This document shows positions 23,160-35,514 of a stretch of 64,000 bases of DNA, one piece after another (position 1 is the stretch's first letter; every line of letters starts with the position of its first letter). Position numbers and translations under genes: made by a program. This DNA is from Labia minor. Its lineage: Eukaryota; Arthropoda; Insecta; Dermaptera; Spongiphoridae. The notes below the pieces were generated by a model that was given only the letters and a program-made list of their open reading frames with translations, was not told the DNA's origin and searched no databases. The DNA lies in NCBI GenBank assembly GCA_963082975.1, contig OY720350.1, forward strand, positions 51,662,734 through 51,726,733, read 5' to 3'.

Positions 23160-23880
23160 TTTTAAAAGTAAGTACCGGGACCCCGAGCCTCGGCTCGGTA
23201 CTTAAGTTAAAAAAAATGATTCATTATTATTGGGTTTGGCTGGTAATATTAATACCTGGGATACCGAGCTGTCGCTCGAAAAAATGTTTAGACATTACTA
23301 TAGACATTTTCATTCTGTAAATTAAATAATTTTATTTCATTTAAATAAATATCTATTTTTAAATAATTTTTTTCTCTACATTATTTATCTAATTCTGACA
23401 ATATATTAAGATCACACCGGGACCCCGAGCCTCGGCTAGGTAATTAAGTTAAAAAAAAATAATTCATTATTATATTGCGTTTGGCTGGTAATATTAATAC
23501 TTGGGACACCGAGCTGATATACAATTCTTTAATTATTTATTACAATTATTAAATGTTCCATCATTGCATCAATCTGATTAAAATGTATTATTAGGTATGT
23601 TTCTAAGTGCATGAATATTTTTTTTTTATTGGAAGAATGATAAATATATATCGTAATTTATAATTATAAAATATTATTAAAATATATATTTTTAATTTTA
23701 TTTCGAAATTAAATAAACAATTTTAAAATATTTTTCTTTTAAAAAAAGGCGGGAATCAAATTTCAATATGAATGTCATATAAAAAAAATATTAATACAAT
23801 ATCCTTTAAAAAAAGGCGGGAGTAAAATTCCAAATTATATGTTTTTTTGTTTTTGTTTTTGTTTTTTTTGAGAGAGATTA

Positions 23881-23923
<43 letters not shown>

Positions 23924-24195
23924 ATTAAAAATAAATATTTTTAATTTTATTTCGAAATTTATTTTATTTTAAAATATTTTAAATATAAAAAAAATATTAA
24001 TACAATATCTTTTAAAAAAAGCCGGGAGTAAAATTGATGACGTCACCCATATATAATTTTTAATTAAGAAATTAATAATGAAGCTGTATGTTTCAAGAGA
24101 TATGATCAATAAAACTTAATTTTTCTTTATAAATACTATATCTAGTGTGAATTTGAAAAAAATCGTTAGAGCGGTTTTTGAGAACCAATATATAT
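23160..24195 (-). mobile_element. Possible Helitron-like element with duplicated segments
   Basis: Read on the minus strand it opens TCTATATATATTGGTTCTCA then AAAACCGCTCTAACGATTTT, a style common at Helitron 5' ends. The other end has a hairpin-rich segment, AAGTACC...CGAGCC-TC-GGCTCGGTACTT (23167-23202). About 105 bp of this end is present twice in direct orientation (23171 and 23417). A motif CTTTTAAAAAAAGGCGGGA recurs at about 23740, 23806 and 24008. Boundaries are uncertain. An (AT)n run lies at 23885-23920. Confidence 0.4.
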
Positions 24196-24299
24196 AGATA
24201 GATAGATATATACAATTTTAGCTAGCATAATAAGATAAGATAAGATAATAAGATAAGATATAATTGTAGGGTTGGTGGCTTCGATAGTGAAGCAGATGT

Positions 24300-24447
24300 A
24301 TTAAAAAATATCGTTTTTGAAGAAAAAGGTAGCAAAAATAATATCGTCTTTGATGAAAAGTATTAGCAAAAATATATCGTTTTTATTGAAAAGTGTAGCA
24401 AAAAATATATCGTTTTTGTTTAGAAATATTAGCAAAAAATATATACA
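24300..24447. repeat. Minisatellite, about 38-bp period, about four copies
   Basis: Units contain ATATATCGTTTTT, then GAAAAGT, then TAGCAAAAA. They differ from each other by several substitutions. A (GATAA)n tract precedes it at about 24228-24262. Confidence 0.7.
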
Positions 24448-24499
24448 CAGATAAAAATAAACGTCTTGGAAATCTTTGGTTCTTCGTTCTTCGTTCTTC

Positions 24500-24800
24500 G
24501 GATATGTTCTTCTTAACGTCTTGAATCACAACTGCTACTGGCAACTGCTACTGCTGCTACCGATACTACTGATACTCCTCAACTGCTACTCTGGTTCACG
24601 GCATTTTATACCCGACTGGTGACATCTAAGTGGACTGGTGGGGACTCTCGACAACCAATAGCGTGCTAGGCGCTGAACGAAGACCCAATGAATGGCCAGC
24701 TTATTATAGCCAATCGTAAGCTTCTAAGAGGGGGTAGCGAGGTTTTAAATATATGTCCCGGCGCAACATGAATTTGCTTAGTCGCTCCGAGAACATCTTC
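24500..24800 (-). promoter_or_regulatory. Promoter-like region on the minus strand (gene or LTR)
   Basis: On the minus strand a TATA box GGGTATAAAATGCC lies at 24600-24612. Inverted CCAAT boxes lie at about 24653-24662 (CTATTGGTTG) and 24707-24717 (CGATTGGCTAT), about 80 and 135 bases upstream of a plausible start near GTATCAGTAG at about 24565-24576. The spacing is that of a textbook Pol II promoter. Downstream lie repeated GCAGTAGCAGTTG and GAAGAAC units. No gene was recognised to the left; a solo LTR is an equally good reading. Confidence 0.45.
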
Positions 24801-24904
24801 ATGGGAAAATAATAAAATAAAATAAATTTCATTTTTTCAGATCCTATATATTTATAAATAGAAAAATAAATAAATGAATAATTATGATTTAAAATATACA
24901 TCAA

Positions 24905-25633
24905 ATCATAACCGTAGCCTGTAAAAATCTTTCACCCGCTACCCAACTAAAATAAAATAAACTACTTCAAGAGTAAAAATTAATCACCTTAGTAATATAA
25001 ATAATACTAAAAAAACTATTTTGTAAATATAAGTTTATTTCAAAATTTATACTTTTCATAACATATTATTTTTATACTATAAATTTTAAGATCGAAAGGG
25101 AATGTGTCTCAATTTGAATCATTTATATTTTCTAAAGCTCTAGAACTTGAAGAAAACGTTTCTGTTTTTTTTTGTTTTTTTTTTTGAGATTGAGAGAAAA
25201 AGTTGCTCCTGTTTTGTAATATGTTACATTGAACGAAGCGATAGTTTTATTAATGCATCATTACTGATATCAACTTCCGGTAATTAGATTTTTAATTTTA
25301 AAGCAAAACAATTAAAATGAGTATTTTTTATTAATTCTAAAATATAAATATATTTATATATAATATAATATTTAACACAATTTTAATGTAAAATGAACTG
25401 AAGATATTATAAATTGTAACACAAACACATATTTCATTGGAAAATAGTTAACTTATAGTTAACTAAGAAAGCCCACCGAAACCTAAATAAAAATATTTTC
25501 TTAAAAAAAATTTAAAAAAACTGTTGAGTTTAAATAAAACAAATTATTCTTGATACAGATCTTAATTAGGTCGTGTTTGAACCCCGACTAACTTAAGAAA
25601 AAATAATCAATTTTGGGTCTCGGCGACCACAGT
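24905..25633. other. AT-rich stretch without recognised features
   Basis: No motif recognised. Confidence 0.5.
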
Positions 25634-26270
25634 AATAAGTTGACCTGTGGCCAGGTCCGAACCGACCGACGGTTTGAAATAAATTAATTTCCAGCTCCAG
25701 AAACAATTTCAAATAATTTTAATATATCTATTAATGTAATAAAAACAGATATGGATATAACATAAATATTTTTAATTTTATTTTATTTATAATATATATG
25801 TAAGACCAGGGTATGGCGTCATGAATGGCTGGATGACGTCATATAATTTTAAATTATGAAAAAAACTAATAAAAATGATTTTTCTCGAGAATAAAACCAA
25901 TACAAAGTGCATGATTCGTGGTGATATGTAAAAAATCTCCTTATGTGAAATTTGGTGCGAAAATAACCCTTCCCTTCCTATCGTCGATCGCTAATACTAC
26001 CACTTCCGGTTTCCGTATTTGCACCAAAAGTTGATCAATTCATCCCACTGATGCATTAAGTAAATATACCAAATTTCATCAAAATCCGTTCAGCCGTTCA
26101 GGCTGTACACATCTATACGGACGGACGGACAGACGGACGGACAGACATCATGCTAAAAATACTTTATTCTGTTAAGAAAATGTATGATTCGTGGAGATAT
26201 GTAAAAATCCCCACATGTGAAATTTGGTGTGAAAACAATACCTCCCTTACTATCGTCGGTCGGTAAAAAT
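25634..26270 (-). mobile_element. Family A element, copy A5
   Basis: Full-length reverse copy with intact hairpin, (GGAC/AGAC)n tract at about 26118-26147 and both internal blocks. One TGACGTCA site is intact and one reads TGGCGTCA. Confidence 0.85.
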
Positions 26271-26365
26271 TATGTATTTTTTACATAAGTACTATATATG
26301 TAAGTATAAAACAGCCTAAATTATAATATAAACAAAATTTGTCTTTTAATTATAATTGTAAATAA

Positions 26366-26424
26366 CAGAGGGCCCATTTCAATTTTACCGCCCGGGGCCC
26401 CCAATCAACTTAATCCGCCACTGA
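26366..26424. mobile_element. hAT-type terminal fragment related to family D
   Basis: TTTACCGCCCGGGGCCCCC followed by TTAATCCGCCACTG. The end CGCCACTG and the GCCGCCCGGGG motif parallel the family D ends, but the intervening bases differ. Only one end was found. Confidence 0.45.
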
Positions 26425-26429
26425 TTCTG

Positions 26430-27405
26430 GGTCTATATTTATATAGTCTAATAAGGGTTATTTTATATTTTGTGAATTTAATAAAAATACTCAAAAAAAT
26501 CCACATTTTCATTTTTTTTAAATCAAGCATTGCATTAAAAAAAAGCTTCTGAATAATACTTAATTAAATAATTTAATTTTAATTTTTAATTTTAATAAGG
26601 TTTCTACGATTTGTAAAGTCGGATATATAATGCTTAATTTTGAAATCATAAAATATATCAATATATAAAACAGAATCATTAATTTTTCTCAGCAAATTTT
26701 TATAAAAGAAATATTAACATGTATATTATTTAGAAAGAATAGAAAAGTGTCTGAAAATAAAATCTGGGTTATTAAGTTTTACTTTAACTTTTCATTGAAA
26801 TCCTTTTCTCTTTCAAGCTCATACATACACTATGTTATTTTTAGAAAATAATTAATATAATTCTATTGACACCCTTCTACCTTGTAAAATGAAAAAAAAC
26901 ATTGTTATTTCTTCTTAAAATTATGATTAGAATTAAAATGATGTGAAAATTAAATCGTACAAAATTACTCTTAAAATTATTATATTATTGATAGTAAAAA
27001 AAACAATAAAAATTGATATATCTTAAACAATTTAAATTTTTTATTTTAAAGACTTAATAAAGTTTATAGAAAGTCATGAGAAAGTCATGAAAGAAAGAAA
27101 GTCATGAAAAAATCCCACATATATTCGTCGAAAGCTCTTTGAATTCTGTTTGCTGATGCGTAGAAGACTTTTCAATTTATCCCCACCTTATAAAATATAT
27201 GCATTATAATCTTTTTTTTATAAATCTTTATATGACAATTTTTTTATTGAAATGAAAAGTGAAAAGAATATTAAAATAAATAAAATTATTTCATATAATA
27301 AACTAGTTAGTCGAAAATTTTCTACTGGTGTTTTAAGAATAATTTAGTTATTCTAGTTTAGGTTAATTTTTATTTAGTTTGTTTTTAGGAAATTTTCATT
27401 TTTTT
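26430..27405. other. AT-rich stretch without recognised features
   Basis: A short local duplication GAAAGTCATGA occurs three times at 27068-27110. Nothing else recognised. Confidence 0.5.
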
Positions 27406-27411
27406 TATATT

Positions 27412-27546
27412 TTTACTTTCTGTACTTCGTATAAGGGAAGTATTGGAATCGTCAAAAATTTCGACTTCGAGATTTCGATAGATCTTGACGTTTTAGACCT
27501 CCCTGAGTCGGAAAATACCATTTTTCGAATTATGTCTGTGTGTGTG

Positions 27547-27577
<31 letters not shown>

Positions 27578-28025
27578 TGTCTGTAAGCAAATTTACTCAA
27601 AAACTAATCAAGCTAGGACTTCGAAATTTGGTACACCGATATTATTCACAGTTTGTAGATTTCTTTCAAAATTTCGTCAAAATCGGTTAACCGGAAGTGG
27701 TACTTTACCTACACTGGTTGCGTTTACCTTTCAAGTAAAGTACCAGTATGCTTGGAGATATTTGCTTCCTATTTTGTATATAGATTTAAAAATATGAAAA
27801 AAATTCAGATACCAAATTTCATCATGATCTGACTACCGGAAGTGACATTTTACCTATACAAGTAGCGTTAGGTGTAAATTATAAATATATATATAATAGT
27901 GTTAAACCATTTTACTTTATAATTTAAATTAATTAGTTTGTTTATTTTTATTGTTGTTAAAACATAATAATAATAACCTAATTACCTATTTATATGCTGG
28001 AAAGTCTAGGGGAGGACACTCCCGA
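27412..28025 (+). mobile_element. Family C element (Helentron-like, single copy)
   Basis: It has the same architecture as family B with diverged sequence. It opens TTTTACTTTCTG; GAAAGT near the 3' end (28000-28005) repeats the opening in inverted form, followed by hairpin GGGAG-GACA-CTCCC. Internal order is conserved: a GTCGAAATTTTTGACGATTC-like segment, a TCTGTGTGTG(TATG)n tract (27535-27575), then CTAGGACTTCGAAATTTGGT and AACCGGAAGTGGTA. Frames over the microsatellite are not genes. Confidence 0.65.
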
Positions 28026-28029
28026 TTTT

Positions 28030-28618
28030 TAATTTTTTTTTTTTTTTTGTTAATCTTTTGTTATATTCAAATGTTGTCATTTTATTAATAATTGATTTTT
28101 ATATTTTTAATAATTGTAAGGGATACACATCATACACTTTCTTTTATTATAAAATAGACCTTTTATTATTGTTCCTGTTATGCCATGACATAAAATTAAA
28201 AATACTCTGTAATTTTATAAAATGAATTAACATTGTAAATGTAAGCTATAAATGAAAATTATATAAACTATAATACATATACTTAGGTATTCAATTATCT
28301 TTTAACTAAAGAGTTGGCTTTAAATATGTTGGAAGGCAAATTATATTAACTCTTTTGAAAGGAGATATGAATTTTTAATAAAAAAAGTGATTAAAAAGAA
28401 AATTAAAAAAACGTGCAGTATAATATAGAAATTTGCAAATAATTTATTATTTCAATTTAAGAAAGATAAAGAAGAGCTTTTAATAAGATAAAAAAATAAA
28501 TAAATAAATAGATAAAATGTTTTGTTAATGAAATATATCAAGTTAGTTTGTTAGAAAATGAGCAACTTGTTTTTTTTAATACCATTTTATATATCAAAAG
28601 AGAAAATGAAACAGTCAA

Positions 28619-28652
<34 letters not shown>

Positions 28653-29460
28653 TATAATAATACAATATTAAGCTCATGAAAAAAATGAATGGATTTTTTT
28701 AATTCATTTAATTAATTATTTTTTGTACATTATTTAAAAAATCTAAATGTAGCTAATGTGCAGAGAAAGTTTAAAAGGAAATTAATTGTTTAGAACGAAA
28801 ATTAAAGTTAAATGTTAAATTTTATATATCTGTAAATGAATATCTAATAAATTTAATATCGATTTTCAAGAACAAAATGATTCTATTATTAAATCAATTA
28901 AATGGTTGGAGTCTATAAACATAACATGATAAATTCCCTCTTATCTACATAGTTTACCAATATATCATGGGAATGAATAGGAGAGAGTGACCCAAGTGGT
29001 GTGATCACCATTTAAATTAAATTTCTAATTCTATATATGAATAGGATCATTCTAGAGAATAGGGAAATTTTAATAAATTAGAATTCACCATAAAACAATT
29101 ATAACTTTATATGAATGATAACAATATGATCCACCCAATTGGCATTTAAACGAAAATAAAATACAAAATTCTTTGAACCACTCTCATCTGTCCATGTATT
29201 TACATTAAAATATGTAAAATATCTATCTAATCAAATGACATTAAAGGATTAGAGCATTAAAATTATAATATAAATATACCATACATTCATATTCAGAACA
29301 ATTTAATTATTAATATTTACTAACAAGATATACCATTCATAAATAATGATCTTCTAAAATTTCATTTATATGAATAGATAATTTTTTGATATTATAATCT
29401 ATAAATTACTATAAACATTAATCATTATAATCAATAATTTATTATTTATTTTAGATAGTG
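28030..29460. other. AT-rich stretch with an (AT)n microsatellite
   Basis: (AT)n at 28620-28650. No coding or transposon signal recognised. Confidence 0.5.
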
Positions 29461-29469
29461 AATTGATTA

Positions 29470-30424
29470 TAGAGGAGGTGGTTGTATTATGGAACCTGTA
29501 TTTAATATGGAACCCATTTGTTTCGTTCATTATAACGTGCTGCACTTTTTTAACAATAGGTGGAATTGATTCTCTAGTACCAAAATCTACAATAAAAATT
29601 GAAATGGCGGTTAGTTGTTTGATAACTGTCATTCAGTTTAAATGTATTGTGTTTTCAATTTTAAAAAACTTTTTTTAAGGTAAGTAAAACTATTTATAAT
29701 TATTACTAGTGTTAATAATTTATTAATTTTATGAATGTGCCTTAATTTATTAACGAATTATTAAATATATTGCTGAAAATAATTTGATATAAATTTATAT
29801 TCAGTTCATAGCAAGTGCATTTTTTTTAAATGGCGATTTCTGTAATATGGACCCTTGCCGTGATGCTAATATGGAACCGGGTTCTAAAATACAGACAAAG
29901 TTCCGTATTTTAGACAATCATTTAATTATTTATTTTTATCTCTATTTATTTATTATAATTTTATTCCACATATTTTTCAGATGCCAAGAAAAGCATTAAT
30001 GTGTCAAATGTGGGCCCATTCTGAATGCGCAGGTGCAGAAAAAGACTATTACATTTGTGATTTCTGTTTATAATTTTATTACGGTTAAATTTTACATACA
30101 TATATGTCAATGTATAATTTTTGAATAAAAAATGTTTTTTTCAAATAATTGCATTCTATGACTGATTTTTACTAGGGTTCCATTTTACCAACACAGTAGG
30201 TTCCATATTATCAACACTTTTATCTTGAACCGTTTTTTCACTTTTTTCAAAAAAAGTGCAACTACGTCGTGTAAGTAATATTAGTTGTGATATTGTACCT
30301 GGATGTCAATAGGAAAATAATGAATAAAAACATTTTACACTGTACCCAGAGTACACAACTTTTAGATGAGCTTCAATTCACGAAAAATAAAATGGGGTTC
30401 CATATTACAACCACCTCCTCTAAT
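29470..30424 (+). mobile_element. Pogo-like non-autonomous DNA transposon with repeated TAATATGGAACC
   Basis: Terminal inverted repeats GAGGAGGTGGTTGTATTATG (left) and GAGGAGGTGGTTGTAATATG (right, read inward), both continuing into GAACC, are flanked by TA. The word TAATATGGAACC or its inverse recurs at about 29484, 29503, 29842, 29868, 29911, 30176, 30199 and 30396. Near the right end is a short cysteine-rich coding remnant (29998-30072). TA target sites plus that remnant suggest pogo/Tc1-mariner; the element cannot encode a full transposase. Confidence 0.75.
29978..30072 (+). pseudogene. C-terminal zinc-finger remnant of a transposase
   Basis: A frame beginning after TTTTTCAG (possible splice acceptor) reads MPRKALMCQMWAHSECAG followed by DYYICDFCL and a stop. 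The C..W.H..CAG...YxCDFC pattern is the truncated PHD-like end seen in pogo/Jerky-type transposases. The upstream DDE domain is absent. Confidence 0.55.
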
Positions 30425-30429
30425 ATATT

Positions 30430-31550
30430 TTATTTTAGCTTAGGTATAATATTTCAAATATTTAAATACTTACCTATATGTACTATATTAAAATAGAAAA
30501 TATGATTATCTTGTTGAAATTAATTATAGAATGGATTTAATAGGTTATTAAAAAATCATACTTAATTTTTTTTTATATTATTAATTAATATTATTATAAG
30601 ATAATGCATAAATTGCACCATTTACCCCATTCAATCAATATCTTATTTTTTTCAGTATTTTATTTTAAGTCAAATTATTTAAAATTTTAAGAGATCAATA
30701 ATAATGGTTGTAAAAAGAAGTAAACTAAATGAATATATTAGAACTAAAAAAATTTTCAATGAATTTGAATCAAAACACGAAAAAAAAAATCATGAACATG
30801 ATTTTTGATGTTCATGATTTTTGTTTTGTTTTTTTTATTCATATTTGTAAATATTTATTAATTGATATTGTCTTTTTTTTTATAAAAGACAAAAAATTAA
30901 ATGGTAATTTAATTATCAGAATTGTATTGCAATTTATTTATTTAAAAGAGATTATTTTTGCTTTTTTTATAAAAATTGAGTGGTTGGATAATAATAATCA
31001 TAAAGAATTTGATATGATAGATACATATATATGTTATTGATTAATAAAGGAAATCTATTTTCGAATCTTATAAAATATTTTGAGATTATCTAAGCCAGTA
31101 AAAAATCAAATGAAATTGCAATATAGTTATAAGTTCATCTCATATATTATATTGAATTCAAAGCAGAATCAATATAGATTGTAAATTTACGTGGGTTAAC
31201 ACAACGAGGGTAGATGAAAGAAGATATATTTATCTATGTTTCACTCTCTCTCTCTTGATGTCAGTATAAATGAATCTATCTTTGGATTCAAATGTAATAG
31301 AAATTTCATTAAATAGTTGATTAAATTGTAATTTGATTATTTATTTTATGTATTCATATATTGGAGATCATGATAAGACTAATAGAAATATTAAAATTAA
31401 TTTTAGAACGCTTATGATTATCAATTGGTTAAATTTTCATAATATAACCTTATAAACTAAATTTTACATAAAGAAAAATGAAAATTATGTAGTGGGAATT
31501 CATTCAATTAATTTATTATCTTATTGAATACAATAAATTCTAAATAATAT
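30430..31550. other. AT-rich stretch without recognised features
   Basis: A perfect hairpin AAAAATCATGAACAT-GATTTTTG-ATGTTCATGATTTTT lies at about 30786-30822. The 103-codon frame at 30729-31040 has no known motif. Confidence 0.45.
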
Positions 31551-31560
31551 TAAAAGACAC

Positions 31561-32253
31561 CAGTGGCGTACCTAGAACTTTTGCCGCCCGGGGCGATCTC
31601 CAGTTTGCCGCCCTTTCTATTATAAGTCAATCAAATAGTGGTTTTTATAAATTAATACACATAAATAAATTATTAAGTTCTTTAATCAATATTAATTAAT
31701 ACACAGAGTAAATTTTTTTACACATATTTGTAAGCACTCGTAAACATATTTATATAATATTTACTCTTCTAGCTTTCATACTAGAAAAATCGTGTATAAT
31801 GCTCTCAAAATTTATATTATTTGTAATCTCTTGTTCTATTGACAATATTGCAAGATTTTGTAGTCTTAATTGACTCATTGTAGAACGAAGATAATTTTGC
31901 CGAACAAAATCTTAAAGATGCGTTTACGAATTCAACGAATTTTAATGAATACAATAAAATAGAATTATTATCCTGTTCTTGGAATTAGAATTTAAAATTT
32001 ACACTAAAATGCATTTATATACACCGAGGAATAATATCCGAAATCATATAGTTGATCATAATTTATATAAATCAAATAGTAAACTTATAATAATCATAAT
32101 AATCATTTATTATTCAAGAAAGAAAAAAAATAAATATGAAATGAATAAGTTGCTTTTTACAACTATAACGAAATATAAAAAATGCCGCCCCAGGGTAAGT
32201 GCCGCCCGGTGCGGACCGCACCCACCGCCCCCCCCCCCTTAGGTACGCCACTG
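31561..32253. mobile_element. Non-autonomous hAT element, copy D2
   Basis: Ends CAGTGGCGTACCTAG / TAGGTACGCCACTG with perfect 8-bp duplication AAAGACAC (31553-31560 and 32254-32261). Shorter than D1 and D3 because of an internal deletion in the left half. A run of ten C lies just inside the right end. Confidence 0.93.
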
Positions 32254-32344
32254 AAAGACACCGAATCATAAATATTTAGTTTCTATAGAAATAAGAATTT
32301 ACCAGTAATTTAAAAAAACTGATTTCATACACTATTTTTTATTC

Positions 32345-32465
32345 ACTCATTGGAGGATTATATGGTAAGCAGGGTAAGCAGCTGCGAGGGGTCTCAAACT
32401 AGTGAGCGGCCCTAAAACAGGTCGATTGTGTTAAATATTGTTTGATAACACACACACACACACAT
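32345..32465. repeat. Possible repeat fragment followed by (CA)n
   Basis: GCTGCGAGGGGTCTCAAACT and AGTGAGCGGCCCTAAAACAG have the composition of a DNA transposon end, but no partner was found. A (CA)n tract lies at 32449-32463. Confidence 0.3.
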
Positions 32466-32469
32466 ACTT

Positions 32470-34030
32470 GTATTATATATTATATTAAAAACAAAATTTA
32501 TGTCTATTGGCAGATTAGAATTAAGTGAACATTCCCTCACAGTTAAAAGGATTTCAAATACAATATGATATGGCAGATGTATGAAACTTGGTTACAGTAA
32601 CATAAAACAAGTATTAAACGAAATTTGCAATTCAAAAAAATCACTGCGTCAGAAGCGAAGACGCATCGGAATAAAATGGACAAGTACGAAATTGTTCTAA
32701 AGACAGTAATATGGAACACAATTTTGTAAAAGATTAATGCCAGAAACAAATAACTTCAATCAAAGGAATTTGATTTAGATTACTAAAGTCTTTGGAATCC
32801 TTTATCGATAACTTCAGTCAAAACTTTGAGAAATTTAATCGAATTAACATAATGAAAAAATAAATATTATGAAAGAAGTGGGCAATATATATAAATGTAG
32901 ATTTCAACAAAATACTGAGTAATTTGATCGTTAAACTTTTTTAAAAGTATTCTGATTTCATAAAAAATAATCTTTCTAATATCTTTGATGTAATTTTTAT
33001 CTGGCCTATCAAAATCATTTTAAAGTTAATTAATTATATTTTTAATACATTTTTTAAGCTGTTTAAAAATGTTTTTGAACTAATTTAAATTAACAAGTAA
33101 TATTTAAATAAAATAAAATCAATTTCTACTTAAAAATGTTAAAATGATTTTTAAAGTATTAAAAATTATTTGAAAATCAAATAAAAAATGGATACTTCGA
33201 CGAGAATTGATCTGAATTCAACATAATGAACTTTCAAAGCCGACGTTAAATAAATATATAATTATATATATGGAATATGGAGAGTGTGAACTATTATATT
33301 AGAAAGAATTTAAAAATGAATATATTTTAATATACAAATAAAATAGGTATATTCTGTATTATGATGAAGAAAGATGAAATTTCTTAGGATTACTTAACAA
33401 GGAATTAAATAAACTCTTCATAGTTATGGTCAAAAATCGAGGACGATGAGGAAAGTTAGGTGAGAAGTTAGTTTATGTAGACCAATTGGATCGATTGGAA
33501 GGCCAAGGAGGCACTAGTAAAGAGTGAAGTAAGATAATTGGGACAAAATAGAAATTTGATGCAGGTATGATAGGAACATGAGAAGGAATGTTGCTAAGCA
33601 CACCAACTTTTGTCTTTATTAGCGCCACATTGAAATATAGATAGATTTATTTTGTATTTATTTTAAAAGAGAAAAAGAGATAAAATGTTAATTAAAGAAC
33701 CCATCAGAGTTTAAAAACAATGAATCATGCTTTCAGTCCATTATCAATAAATTGCTATTTTCCTGGTTGATGTGTTTACCATTACATTCTATAATTCTAT
33801 TTTAATTTATTTAGAAAAATCGATTTTTTTTAAATAAAACTCCATTGAGGAAAATGCAATTTTAAATGATTATATTTAAAGGGCAAAAAACAATAAATTG
33901 TCAATTGTTCACTTCATATTAGATAATCATTTATTGTTTGATGCAAAAGAATAAAATAATATAAATATAAAAAATTTTTATAAAATAACGTTTTTCCAAT
34001 GGACTAAAAAGAATAAAATAATTTTTCTAT
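32470..34030. other. AT-rich stretch without recognised features
   Basis: Slightly more purine-rich at 33420-33600. No motif recognised. Confidence 0.45.
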
Positions 34031-34039
34031 AAGCCTGAC

Positions 34040-34330
34040 AAAGTTTATGGATGAATTGTTTCATATTCAACGAAAAACGTTGGGCGTATTGTTGCAAAAA
34101 AGACCAACAATAGGCAGTGACAGACGCAAAGTCATCCTCTTTCAAGACAACGCTCTGCCATTTGTTGCAAGAGTTTCGAAGAATATACTGTTGAGCCAAA
34201 ATGGGAAGTTCTACTGCTCCCAGCGTACTCACCAGGCATGGCGCCTTCTGATTACTACTTGCTTAGATCGATACAGCATGGCTTGGCTGACACACGGTTT
34301 TGAATCGCTGTCAAACCAACATCGTTCTTT
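34040..34330 (+). pseudogene. Mariner transposase catalytic-domain fragment
   Basis: The plus strand encodes DRRKVILFQDNALPFVARVS, with the second catalytic Asp in QDNA. After a frameshift come KWEVLLLPAYSPGMAPSDYY and LLRSIQHGLADTRF, with the third Asp in APSDYY. The usual PD(L/M)AP motif reads PGMAP. The N-terminal half, first Asp and element ends are missing. It is distinct from the 5.9 kb mariner, whose motif is APCDFY. Confidence 0.75.
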
Positions 34331-34379
34331 CGACACGGTAACTCAATGTTGCAAGAAAGATGGGTAAAAGTTGAAGAAA

Positions 34380-34914
34380 ATGATGGAAAATAATTTGATT
34401 ATATATATAATAGCAATTTTTCAGAATAAATGGCTTTTTAAACTGAAAAAAATGATCGGAATACATGCAAGAACTTAATATAAGTAGATGATTTAAATTC
34501 ACATTTACTAAGTAATAGTAAAATTATTACTTTTATAGTTCATTTTTTAATATAAATTAAAAGTAACACAAAAATTTATATAAAAATATAATTTATTAAT
34601 TGTAAAAGGAATTAATATCTCTCTAATTAATAATTTCTCTAATCAAATAATTTCCCATATTAGTTTAACATGTTTATATAACTATTTAAATATAATTAAT
34701 ATTGGTAATTTGAGTTTATATAAAGAATGATAAAGGTTAAATTATTAAGTATTTTTTTTTATATTTTTGTATTATTTATATTATTATAAATTTTTTCTCT
34801 TCTGAAAGATGATAAGATAATTAATTTTTATAAATAATTTTTATTATATAGATATATATATAAATTATTCTATTAAATATCTTACATATTTAGCTCTTTC
34901 CATTTTACTTCTTA
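34380..34914. other. AT-rich stretch without recognised features
   Basis: No motif recognised. Confidence 0.5.
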
Positions 34915-35513
34915 TTACTATCACGTAAGAGATAGTATTGCGATCACGAAAATTTTCGATGTTGAGATTTTGATGTTTTTATACGTTTTGAAGGTTCCTG
35001 AATCATTTTCACTAAGGTTGAGAAAAATGTCTGTCTGTCTGTGTGTGTGTGTATGTGTGTGTGTATGTAACCAAGATTAGGAAAAACGGTTTGAGCTAGA
35101 ATGATGAAATTTGGTACATGAGCATTATTCAAATTTGTAGTTTTCTATCAACTTTTAAGAAATGTAGCTCAACCGGAAGAGGGTCATTACCTACGTTTTG
35201 ATTTTTTTTCCTCTAAAGTGACCGTAAAGATAAAGATATATGTTTGATAATTTTTCACATGATTAATAATTGTATAAAACTGCTATATATATAATTTCAG
35301 CTTTATTGATTCGCTGAAAGTACTAGAATTAATTTTTTAACACTGCAAATCTCACGCGCCAACACGTGCCATGGTGCCATCAACAAAAAGACAAACATGC
35401 GCTGGTTTAATATTTATTATTTATAATTAATTAAATTTAATTTAAATATAATATATTATGTTATTTAATCCAATACAAATTGCGAGATAGTCGAGTGGAG
35501 ACACTCCAGCTAA
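34915..35513 (+). mobile_element. Family B element, copy B2
   Basis: Near full-length, with 5' hairpin ATCACGTAAGAGATAG slightly decayed, palindrome CGAAAATTTTCG at about 34948-34959, GT-rich tract at about 35031-35067, CACGTG site near 35362, and 3' end TGCGAGATAGTCGAGTGGAG then ACACTCCAGCTAA. Confidence 0.85.
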
Positions 35514-35514
35514 T

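Noticed and set aside
24300..24447. CRISPR-like array of regularly spaced repeats
   Set aside because: Units are contiguous and diverged with no unique spacers; it is a eukaryotic minisatellite.
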